Source: Litomosoides sigmodontis (lineage: Eukaryota > Nematoda > Chromadorea > Rhabditida > Onchocercidae). From it: a stretch of 64,000 bases of DNA. Below the pieces are notes generated by a model that was not told where the DNA came from, did not search any database, and saw only the letters and a program-made list of their open reading frames with translations. Of this stretch, positions 53,439 through 64,000 are shown one piece after another (position 1 is the first letter of the stretch; each line of letters starts with the position of its first letter). A program made the position numbers and the translations under genes. The stretch lies in the NCBI GenBank assembly GCA_963070105.1, contig OY718804.1, positions 2,954,817 to 3,018,816 of the forward strand, given 5' to 3'.

Positions 53439-56400
53439 ATTTCGTTTGTTGCATAAGTGATAAGAGTGCTGCTTAGCGATAAATATTTTTCTTTTATTAA
53501 AAATTCAATTTCAATCTAATTTTTATCAATTAATTGCATTGTAGAATTTATTTAATTTACGCAAACTTAGAGCAAAACAAAGTAGCATAGTTCTTTGTTA
53601 AATTATTAATTAAACAGGAAACTACTCAACAGCCTTTCAGCAATTCCAATTGTAATTAATGAAAATTATTTTGAGGCGTAAAATTCTTTTTTACCGCTTA
53701 ACTTACAATTTGGAAAATAAGAGACACGCAGTTGTTGTACATTTTCCTAAAGCTTTCAGGTCAACAACGAGTGCGACATTCAGCGAAGAACATGAAGTGG
53801 TACCACACGTTACTGAAATTGCTGCAGCAATATTCTATCTCAGTACCGTCGGACCTGATTCACTCTTCCGAATGATTGTGTGCAAACCGTTTGTTTAATA
53901 TCATTAAGCTAATGCTTTTTTGATTTTTGTGCTAAAAGAAAGAAAGAAGCGATAGGATAGGAGCGAAATCGAAAATGAAAGATAACAATTTAATATGTTA
54001 TATTAAGTATGCGTAGTCTTTAAGTATTATTTTCTTTCCAGATCATCGGAGCGTACGTTGCAAGAACTGGAACACGTTTACGGAGAATTACTACACTTGA
54101 AAGCACTAACACATTTGAGTACAATGGTGAAACGTGAACTAGCAGCGGTTGTTTTCTTCGAACAACATCAACACGCAGGACACGTGCTATTTCGTCAAGG
54201 TGATAAAGGCAACTGCTGGTACATTGTCCTCAAAGGATCCGTTGATATTATCATAGAAGGCAAAGTAAGTGTTGTTGATATTGGTTAATTCAAATTTCAG
54301 TTTTAATAATTTATTTCTGCTAGCTTTAATAATTCTTGCTGCACCTTAAAAGATTTAAATGAAGTTTGAAGTCGTAAAAAAAAGAAACAGAAAAATGCTT
54401 AATATTTTAGCTTTATCAAAATTATTCCCTTATTGTTGTTGCTGTTGTTGTTATTGTAAATGAAATGAAATAAAGTGTTTTTTTCTCCTTTGTTATCAGT
54501 AAAGTGATAGGAAGAAAAAAACTTTCAAAATTTTGAATATATATTGATAAGTGATAAGAAAAAAAAAGCAGTGATAAGTGATAAGAATTCATTTGTTTAT
54601 TTTATTATAAAAAAAGTTTGATGAAAAGTAGAATTTACTTAACAAATATTTCATTTTAAATTGTTACTTTGAGGACAAAATTGTTGCTGTTAAATTTCAT
54701 TTCTAACAACTTTTTTTTTTCTTTTCACTGAACATCACCGAAGTAGGATGTTTTTTTCCTCTTCCCTCTTCCCTCTTCCCCTCTCCTCTCTCCCTTCCTT
54801 TTTTTTCACTTTTTTTGGTGGAATAGCAAATATTCGCTCAATTGAGCAGAGCAGATAGATATTTAAAATGGAAATTTTTTGGAAAAATTTCCCATTCAGG
54901 TCGTGAAATTAACACAAATCTTAACAGATACATACTAATACCATTTCTCTTTTCTTCCCATCCCACTCGCATTCATTCATTCATTCATTCATTCATTCAT
55001 TCATTCACTCATTCATTCATTCATTCATTCATTCATTCATTCATTCATTCATTCATTCATTCATTCATTCATTCATTCATTCATTCATTCATTCATTCAT
55101 TCATTCATTCATTTCATTTCATTTCATTTCATTCATTCATTCATTCATTCATTCATTCATTCATTCATTCATTCATCCCTTTTGCAACTTTATTAAATTA
55201 AAAAAAAAAGTGAAAGAAAAATTTTTAATATTTCTTCTCTGTACTTTATGATGGATATGTGTGTGTTAGTGATAAAATTGATCGCATTTTTTCGATGTAG
55301 TGATAATAGGAGGAATTGATTGTGATAGCTGATAGTGTATTGATGATGCGAATGAACTCGTTTGTGGTGATAAGTGATAGTGATAATGATGAAGAGTGTT
55401 TTAATATGGGCAATTTTAGGGTGTCATTTGCACTCTTCGTGAAGGTGATGATTTTGGTAAATTGGCATTGGTAAATGATGGACCACGTGCTGCTACGGTA
55501 GTTCTTCGAAATGATAAATCACAATTTTTACGCGTTGATAAGCATGATTTTCATCGGTGAGTGTTTTTTTTTGCTTTTCAAGGTGTTATTTGAAAAATAA
55601 TTGATGTTAAATTCGCACAACTGCAAATAATTAAACAATTGCTGTGGTGATAAGTGATAACATTTCATTGCTATATTTTATTGTAGTAAAATTTTTTTGA
55701 TAAAAGTAGAACTTACTTTGCAACATTCCATTCAAATTTCACTACTTTCACTCTCTAATATTTGAATGTATGAAAGGCAAAAATTAGTCTAACTGTTGAA
55801 TGATAGGAGGAGTTATTGTAAATGATAAAATTTTTGTGTGCAATGCAATGAGTTGCATGTAATTTATTAAATTTTTTGTTAAAGCAAAAAAATATCAGCA
55901 ATTTTTGTGAAATTTTTAATTTAATGTAAAATTTGGAAATTAGATAAGCTAGGAATTGGAGCGCCCACTCAAGAGATTGGATGTTATCATCGATAGAGTC
56001 ATAGGTGAAATGGGAAACAACGGCGGACGACCAATTATTTTTCTTTTCATCGCTGAATTCACAAACGCATTTAACAAATTTTGCCAATAAAAAAAAAAGT
56101 TTTTGAATTTTTGCTGAATTTCAAACGTTGATGAAATTGTCCTGCGAAATGCAGCATAGGGAGCAACAGATGTTTTAATTTATTTTCATTTACTGGTCAT
56201 CTAATCTGCTTTAGCTAGCAAGCAGAGCTGTCCACTTTTAATAAGAAAAAAAAAGCAAAAGGAAAAAATTTTAATTTTAGTAATTATTGAAGAAGAAGAA
56301 GAAGAAGAAGGAGAAGCGACATTACTTACTTATTCGTAGACGATTATTAGCTTTTCTTATTAAATGTGAAAGTTGAAATTTTACATGGATTTAAAAAAAA

Positions 56401-59400
56401 AGTTTTCTAAATTTACTCGAATATTAGAGCTGTGGTCGAAACATTTTCAGGCTTAAATGTAATTCATCAAATAGTACGATTATTGGAATATACTAAATTA
56501 TTGGTATTTTCGATTATTGGAATTTTGCTGTAACTTTTATTTCATGTATTAAGTATTTAAGAGCAATGAAATTTTTTTTGAAATAATTTAGAATTTGATA
56601 AAAATAATTCCTATCGTATCATTTTAACCTTTTGATCGTTTCCGCTTCTTTCTGTTTTTTTTTCAAAAAAACGAGGAGAAAGAGAGAAATCAATCTGTTG
56701 AAAATTTTTTGCTGAAGAATTACCACGAATTATTTAATTTTACAATTTCCCGTATTCTTTATAGAGGTTGTTGAGAACTACTACTTTATCTCGCACACTT
56801 TCGAATTATTGCTGAATTTTTTTTTAAAACTGACTTTTTCATTCACAGTGAATTCACTGATTTCATTGTCGTTTACGAATGAAATTATTTTTTGAATTGA
56901 AATGTAATATTGCTGAGATTAGAAATTCACAGATAAAACATATCTTTCTTCATTTCCTCATCAATGAATTATGATTTTTTTTTCAATTCAAATTTGCTTT
57001 TTTTGAATATTTTTTAGGAAAAATTTGTTTTTTTTCTAAATTTTATTAGTTAATGAGAGATTGCTTTAGTTTTGTTAATGGCAATGAAATGAAAATAATA
57101 ATGGAATTAATGCTAACAACGTTGAACACGTTTTTAGCATTGCATTTTGAAAAATGGAAATAACAATGATAGGAAATAGCTTATGGCGTTTTTCGTTTTT
57201 AATTTATCACTTTTAAAGTTTACAAATATTTATTTTGTTTAAATTGAATGCTATCTTAGGCAGTCAGAAGAGAAATATTTGTAATTCTAATCCATTTATT
57301 TTCATTCTGCTCTTTCAACACTCTCAATTAGCTTTTGTTTTTGGAGTTTTAGCAGTAAGATTGTGAGATTATGTTGAGTAGACTATTTTTACACTTAATT
57401 TCTCCAGGGATTTAATTTTAAATTTACGATCCTTCAGGATTACTCTTGGTAATTAGGCTGATAATTAGACTCTCTTCATTTATTGCTAGCATAACAGCGC
57501 ACACTCTCAGCTTTCACAAAGCTTGAGCATTCACATTTTCATATTTGACTAGGCCTTTGCTATTTGAGAAAGTCAGAAAGTGAAATTTAGGCGCGCTTGC
57601 CTTAAATTAATTAATTTATGATGATGCTTGCTGCATAGTTTATGTATGATAATATCACCCACTCTGTTATATCATCATTTTTAGGGACATTTTCTTTTTC
57701 AAATTTCAATTTCTTTTTCTTCTTAAAAATATGAAATAAATTTGTGTGGAATTTAATTTGATATGATTGTATAGATAATTATTCTTTACAATACAAATAA
57801 TATAATATAAATTTGCATTAAAAACATTTGCTTTTAAGGTTTTTTTTTTTTGTTTTTTTTTTTAGAATTTTACGAGACGTTGAAGCAAATACGGTAAGGG
57901 TGAAGGAGGATGGAGAGGATGTGCTTGTGTTGGAGAAGATGAATTCCATCTATCAGGCCTTCGATGATACCTACTCTCTTTCGCAAGCACCAGAAATTAA
58001 TACTTCAGGAACAAACTCAGCTGGAGATTTAGTGATGCATCTAAGACCGAAATGCTGGTTTGTGCACTCTTATTTTTAGACTAATTAATTAAGTGGCTAA
58101 TTGGTTAATTGATTAATTAACTGCGTTATTTTTATTTTTTGAATTAACATTTCATTGATAAATTTACTTTCTTATTATCCAATATAATTTGCTAAATTGA
58201 TTTAATTTTAGTATAATTATTAAATTGACTTAATTTTTAAATTAATGATTAAATTGTTTTCTAATTTACGAATTTTTCTTCTACTTTTACTTGCAAGCAT
58301 TCCATTATTATTTGTTAAATATTGATTAACTTATAAGTTCTTACTTAGTAATTTATTACTTTTATCATTTTCAGTAATTACACACGCATCGTATACATGT
58401 ACTTTTTGGAATTTCAGTATTAATTCAATTTACGTCCCAAATTTTATTTTGACTTCGAATTTAAAACAAATATGAAATGTTAATGTGTTCTTCGTTGAAG
58501 AACCAAAAATTCCAATCTTTTGTCGGTTTTCTTTTCATTCTTTTTTTTAGTTCTGAAAAATTTTTTGTTAGCCGTTGACAAGTTTTTTAAATGATAGTGA
58601 CAACATTTTTTTTCCCAAAATTTAAAAATATACTACTTTTTCCTTTCTGTGCTAACTTTTTAGCTAATTCTAATTTTTCTTTCTGTGCTTTCTGCCCTAA
58701 AAATATGGTATAATAAAAATTGCCAATTGCAAATGCTTTGCAATTTCATTTCTATTTTCAAAAACTCTCCCCGATACATCTGTGTAATTAACTAACAACC
58801 GGTAATGAGTTAATTTTTATTACCAACTTACTTTGCTGCACACTATATTTTAAGCTGTGAAAAATAGTATGTCTCAGTAATCGCAGAAAATAATTGATAA
58901 AATATCAATTGGTAATTTATAAAGTGTGAAGTTGCATTGAAGTAAAAATTTGAAAGATTTAAATGAATGAAATAATTTTCAGCTATTCTGTTATGGCTGG
59001 AATGCCGGAGAAAATTTTAGAATATTTGTTGGAAACTCGAATTGATGCACAAACAGATGATGGCTTAATGGATACATTTCTGGAGGATTTCATCCTTACA
59101 CATATCACTTATCTGCCTGTTAACATTCTGTGCAGCTATCTCAAAAATTACTACATGCGTGGCTCAACTGTACATTTTTTTAAACTTTTAATTATTTACT
59201 TTAGAAAATTAAAATATTTTAACTTTCTTCATTTTAACTATTTTTTTCTTCATTTTTGCATTTCTAGTTTGATCGTATCATACACATTTAAATGCTCTAA
59301 AAAAGAAAAAAACACATATGAACTATATGATTTGCATTTTTCTTTTTCGTTCTTTTTTTTTTGAAATTACTAATCGTTTAGAAATTTGAGCAGAAAGAAA

Positions 59401-62196
59401 AAAATGAGAAAATTTTTTGCTATTTTAAGCATATCATTTGTTAAAATATCATTTAAATAATCTTTTCAATTGTCAATGATCGATTGTTTTTGCAGGCACG
59501 AATGGATGGCGCACAATCAGTGAATAATTATGGACATAAAATTGTTGTAAAACGACGTGTTATTACTTTTTTGAATTTATGGGTACAAATTTTGGGTTTA
59601 CGCTTCTTCCTTGATCCTGCATCGAATAGCTTTATTGAGGTTTTTTTTTTCTGTTCACAAATTAAAATTTAGGTTAATTTACTACAAAACAAACAAGCAA
59701 ACAAACAAACAAAGAGCTAAACATTAAGCTGAATTATTTTTATGCAAAATTTGACAAATTTTGATGAATTCTGATAAATTCTTGTTGTTGTTGTTGTTGT
59801 TGTTGTTTTTTGTATGTACAAATTATATGAGAAAAAGAAAAGAAAATTTAAGTGATTGGTGTAATTTTTAAAATTAAATTTACAGGAGCTATACTGCTAC
59901 GTTTTGGAGGATAGTCAACAAATCCCAGAAATGTTAGCAATTTTACCATCAATGTGTGCGGTACGACAACTACGTGAAAGTGCAATGCAAACAATTAATA
60001 GGCACTCATCGGTGGTACTCGACTGTGGTGCTTACGGTGCGCAAGCACCGGCACCAAATCCCATCTTACCATTTGATACCTGTTCGTTCGCTTCATCCTT
60101 TCTTCTTGTTTTTTGTTTTTTTTTTTGCTTACATTTCAACTGCTTGATTAATTGTTGAAATTTTTTCGTTTTTGCAATTTTGCAAAAGTTTTTAGACAAA
60201 AAAAAATTCCTTTATGCATTTATTGATTAATTTCTTTCTTCACTAGGTAACCAGGTAATTTACTTGTCCGATGCACGTTCATTTGTGATGAGTATAAGAT
60301 TTGATAAAACTGCTGCTGATATCTGTGAAATGGCAAAAGCAAAAGTATGCTACAGTGGCACTAGTGAACAACTGAAATTAGTTGAAGTGAAAAGTAGCGG
60401 AGGTAAATTATGCAAATTATGGAATTTTTCTTTGTTGTTATTTTTTTATGCGGAATGTATCTTACAAATTTGTAAAGCTTAAATATGCAACATTTTTAAA
60501 ATTTCAAAAGTTTATCAAAATTTTTGAAAAATGTCTTTTCCAAAAAAATTAGAAAGTTTATGAACAATTTGTGGTATCGGTGCTTTCATTCAAAAAATCA
60601 ATTTTATTTTATGAAAAAAACAAATTCATTTTTGAAAAGTAGAAATAATAGATTTAACAGTAACTAATGAATTAATTCCTATTAATTGGAAATTCTTTAA
60701 CCGAATAATTTTTCAACATTTTGCATACTTTATTAATTACAAAAAAATTTTTCCAAAAATATAATCGCTGATGCTTTCATGTTTTTCCAGAAAAAATTGT
60801 CTTTGCACCCACCGATATTAGTATACCAACAATGATTTCACTGAACGGACGTTTGTTTATTGTTTGCAGTGATGAAATTGAAACGCTGGTAAGTGGGAAA
60901 TTGTTGAAAATGAAAAAAAAATCAGGTATTGAAATTGAGATGTTTAAATTCATAAGCAATTTTACTATTTAATGATAGCAATGTAAATTGCTTGATAAAT
61001 TCTAAAATTAATTATTCAATCTATTAAATTGTACCGCAGAAGTGGAATTCTCACTGACCTTTAAATGGCAATTGCGAAAGAAAGTGCAAAATTATTTGCA
61101 TTTTTTATTCTTGAAAATTTAATTGTAAAATAACTTTAGAAACCAACAATGCAACAAAATGGTTCATTCGGAAGCATTCATTCATCATTGCTTGATTATC
61201 TAAGTAGTGTTGATATTGCTCAGCAGTTACTCATCTTTCACACTCAATTGCTAGAAGCAACGGATGACATTGAGCTTATCATTCAGGTTCATCATACTTG
61301 ATTATTGAAAAATGGAAAAAGCTCGAAAATTTGTGAAATTTTACAAAAATTAAAAAATTATTTTAGGTATTCGGACGTGAACAATTTCCCAGTCGAATAA
61401 CATCAAATTTGGATCTTTTAATGCGACGTTTCAACGAAGTGCAATTTTGGACAACAACTGAAGTACTGCTTGCTGGCGATAGCACAAAACGTCTTGCAAT
61501 TCTTAAAAAATTTATCAAAATTGCTGCATAGTAAATTTTATTTAGTTTGTTAATTTTAAAAAATGTAGGAAGGAAAAAGGAATTGTAAAGTTTAATTTTA
61601 ATTTTATTTTAAAATTCCAATGTCTTATGACTCATTTCACACTTTTATTTTACATCATTCTCTTACAGCGCAAAAGAAAACAGAGATTTATTGTCGTTGT
61701 TTGCGATTATCTTAGGTCTAAGTAATGTTGCTGTTAGTCGAATCACTCATCTTTGGGATGTAAGTTTTTTTGTTTTCTTTTGTTCATCAAAATTATACGA
61801 TTGGTTTGCGTGATCATTTTAATTTTCAGTGAATCCAGGCGGCATTTCCATGAAGCGCTAAATGATAGGATTTCATCGTCATTACCATTACTATTATCAT
61901 TACCATTATCACTATAATAATCATTAGTCGTCACTATCGCTATCATTATCATCATCATCTTGCCTATCAGTATTTTGCAGAAACTGCCAAATAAAATGAA
62001 ACAACAATATACGGAATTTGAGGAATTGCTTGATCCATGCCGCAATCATCGTGCTTATCGAATGCTTACAGCTAATATGACTGCTCCGACGGTACCATTC
62101 ATTCCGCTACTTCTCAAAGACTTGACATTTACGCATGAAGGCAATAAAACCTATTTCGCTGGTTTAATCAATTTCGAAAAAATGGTAAGCATCATG

Positions 62197-62261
<65 letters not shown>

Positions 62262-62994
62262 ATAAGAATACACACCTCTATGTTACGTAGCTTTTTTGTC
62301 AACTTAATTTCATCAATTTATTTACTTACAATGAAAAGCGCATTTGCTTTTTTTTTAATGAATTTTGCGATTTTTAGAATCGTGTAAAATGCTAGGAGAG
62401 GAGAGTAAAATCTAAAAAGAATGAAGGAAAAAAAAAGTAGCGACTTCTTTTACACTTTCATTTATTGCAGAATTATTTCAAAAATATTTGAAATTATTTT
62501 AGCATATGATTGCGAATGTTTTGCGAAGCTTTAGACAGTGCAAATATCCAGGTATCTTTCTTGCATTATTATTGCATACTTTTTAACGCTAAGTGGTTTG
62601 ATCAATGAAGGCTTACCTAGTGATAATCATATCATTATCATTATATTTCAAGTTGCGTATTAAGTGTTGCCAGAAAAATGATATCAAAATGTTAACAGTG
62701 CTAATACCATTATGGATAATTGTAATTATTAAAATTTTTTCTTTCAGCTGTTGCTTTTGAACGAAAAGTTTTCAAGTCAAAAAGCCTTGTTAAGTAAGTG
62801 ATTTTTTCCTTTCAGCTATTTAGATTTTATGATAGCTTAGTAGCGCTTTTTGAACATTCTATTGTAATTTTTGAAAATAATTTAAGATTCTGCACTGCAA
62901 TCTTTTTTATAGAAATCTAAAAGTGATCGACAATCAGCGTCGTCTAATGGAATTATCATATCAAATTGAACCAATGAAGAAAAAACGCTTGTAG
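51441..62994 (+). CDS. epac-1: EPAC: cAMP-activated guanine exchange factor for Rap
   Basis: EPAC (RAPGEF3/4) is a cytosolic cAMP sensor that activates Rap1/2. Exons: 51441-51590, 51888-51986, 52343-52496, 53153-53231, 53760-53888, 54042-54264, 55420-55556, 57866-58057, 58983-59169, 59496-59639, 59886-60081, 60247-60402, 60791-60888, 61140-61286, 61367-61530, 61669-61759, 61981-62184, 62503-62551, 62748-62793, 62913-62994; all phases join, 908 aa. Order: DEP (about 52-160, [11 protein letters not shown]); cAMP domain (about 209-345, [18 protein letters not shown], and phosphate-binding [15 protein letters not shown] with the key Arg); REM (about 390-500); RA-like (about 563-646); CDC25 GEF (about 665-905) with [21 protein letters not shown] and FTHEGNKT intact, ending near VIDNQRRL. 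It has one cAMP domain, like EPAC1; the second, N-terminal one of EPAC2 is not seen, though 5' exons could be missing. The chosen start is the first in-frame ATG. Confidence 0.97.
52537..52720. promoter_or_regulatory. TTATCACT-rich imperfect repeat in an EPAC intron (GATA sites)
   Basis: Eight TTATCA hexamers (TGATAA on the minus strand) occur in about 185 bp, embedded in a degenerate unit like AAATTATCACTAACACTTG. TGATAA is the site of nematode GATA factors (ELT-2 type). It could be a repeat by chance or an intronic enhancer. Confidence 0.55.
53396..53434. repeat. (TA)n microsatellite in an EPAC intron
   Basis: Alternating TA run of about 38 bp. Confidence 0.9.
54546..54590. promoter_or_regulatory. 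Paired GATA-type sites (TGATAAGTGATAAG twice)
   Basis: Two near-identical copies of TGATAAGTGATAAG lie about 30 bp apart, giving four TGATAA sites in 45 bp within the intron after the first half of the cAMP domain. Confidence 0.5.
54970..55178. repeat. (TTCA)n tetranucleotide array in an EPAC intron
   Basis: About 200 bp of CATT/TTCA units with a short TTTCA variant block near 55110-55130. Frames through it read HSFIHSF and are not coding. It is the longest tetranucleotide array in the window. Confidence 0.95.
55557..57865. other. 2.3-kb intron of EPAC
   Basis: Largest EPAC intron, between the phosphate-binding half of the cAMP domain and the linker exon. It has no supported alternative exon. 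It includes TGATAAGTGATAAC near 55648 and a GAA repeat near 56290. The minus frame at 55755-56087 has no domain. Confidence 0.7.
61877..61965. repeat. Compound ATT/ACC/ATC microsatellite in an EPAC intron
   Basis: CATTACCATTATC-like units directly upstream of the acceptor of exon 17; same type as the arrays at 40.5 and 47.3 kb. Confidence 0.75.
62203..62259. repeat. (TA)n microsatellite in an EPAC intron
   Basis: About 57 bp of TA starting 18 nt after an exon end, very close to the donor site. Confidence 0.9.
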
Positions 62995-64000
62995 CAATTT
63001 AGATTTCCACAAGAGAGTAAATTAGGATAATATTGATACTTGTGATGTACTTACTTTACTGCTACTACTACTTACTATTGGATTACTTGTATAAATATAC
63101 CAATGATGATTGTCATTAGGAGAAGTGGTAAGTAAACTAATTAAGTGACACTAATATTTCACAGTAGTGAGAGTAGCCATATGGATTGAGTGAAATTTCC
63201 CACTATTATCCGTGATAAAGCTAACAGTAAATTTGTGTAGTGAAAGAGTAGGCCAATAAGAGCGTTGGTAGAATGATTGCTTGAGGATGAGGGTCCGGTA
63301 TTCCTTCTATCATTTTATGTACATTCATGTTATTACCAATTATACGAAATCATCTTGCTTGTACCTCCACTTTTCTTTGCGATCTCAGTTCTTCGCTTTT
63401 TCATATATCAAATAGTTGCCACAAATATCTTCCTTCTCATCTGTTTATTTATAATTATCAATCACTTCTTTTCATCTCATCTATACACTTTTTCTTTCAC
63501 ATTCATTAACGAAAAGTCAGTGTGAACGGAAAGCAAAGCATACGGAATTATAGAAAACTTTTTTAAGCAAGCAAGCAAAATTCAGTTCTAAAAGCCAACT
63601 AAAACAACAAATCCATAACAACAAAAAAGACGTATGGAGAAGAACTGGGAGTAGCGCATTGTTCAAATTAAATTAAATGATATGGATTGGTTCAGCCAGA
63701 TAAATTTGAACTCATGGTCAGCTCAAATATCGAATACTAAAAAAATTTCCAAATTGAAAGTTTGTTATTTGAAAAATAAACAACAATGAGATTATAATAC
63801 AGTGCGGAAGGATTTGAATGCCTTTCCGAAACAAAGCTGAGATTCTAAAGCTTTCCACAACTTGTATGGAAAATGATTCATATGGGGAGGCCGTACTGGT
63901 AAACAAAATAATAAAATACAAAGGGATACTAAAAAATTAATGAAATAATAACATTCACGAAACTGCAAAGATAACAAGGATTATGATGCTTATTTCAAGG
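62995..64000. other. EPAC 3' UTR and downstream sequence
   Basis: No exon with a recognisable domain follows the EPAC stop. Small frames near 63.28-63.52 kb (hydrophobic) and on the minus strand at 63.7-63.98 kb lack splice or homology support. An AATAAA occurs near 63775, far from the stop. Confidence 0.5.

Noticed and set aside
54842..55201. 119-codon open frame with HSFIHSF repeats
   Set aside because: It is the TTCA tetranucleotide array inside an EPAC intron.

Overview
The window is eukaryotic nuclear DNA, very AT-rich and full of simple repeats. Its genes are split by introns of roughly 70 nt to 2.3 kb with GT..AG borders and the short TTTCAG-type acceptors usual in nematodes. Several start codons lie only a few to a few dozen bases after such an acceptor, as expected for spliced-leader trans-splicing. 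Gene content (vab-7/even-skipped, EPAC, BLOS-1, PDCD2) and intron size suggest a clade III (spirurid, possibly filarial) nematode; species is inference. No gene was taken from an open reading frame alone: I rebuilt exons by hand and checked that splice phases join.

Layout. Positions 1-3 kb hold no gene I can name. 3.0-12.5 kb (+): ORC3 (origin recognition), two tandem VMA21 paralogues (V-ATPase assembly in the ER) and PDCD2 (MYND finger, ribosomal protein S5/uS5 chaperone family). 14.5-19.6 kb (+): an even-skipped/EVX homeobox gene (vab-7). 21.3-35.3 kb (-): from right to left a Shroom-type ASD2 protein, BLOS-1 (BLOC1S1), an ING-family PHD-finger protein and PYM (partner of Y14-Mago), a co-oriented row. 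35.3-51.4 kb is a 16-kb gene-poor, repeat-rich interval. 51.4-63.0 kb (+): a 20-exon EPAC (cAMP-activated Rap GEF).

The genes are mainly housekeeping (replication, V-ATPase assembly, ribosome biogenesis, chromatin reading, EJC recycling, lysosome-related organelles) plus three regulators (homeobox, Shroom, EPAC). There is no single pathway, so any shared control would be through nematode-style operons, which is inference. The best leads are the tandem VMA21 pair with a conserved intron position, a possible dicistronic exon joining VMA21 and PDCD2, a nematode Shroom with only ASD2 recognisable, dense TGATAA (GATA-factor) clusters in EPAC introns, and unusual structured or repeat DNA in the 36-50 kb gap. 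I see no prokaryotic insertion, transposase, reverse transcriptase, CRISPR array, rRNA or convincing tRNA.
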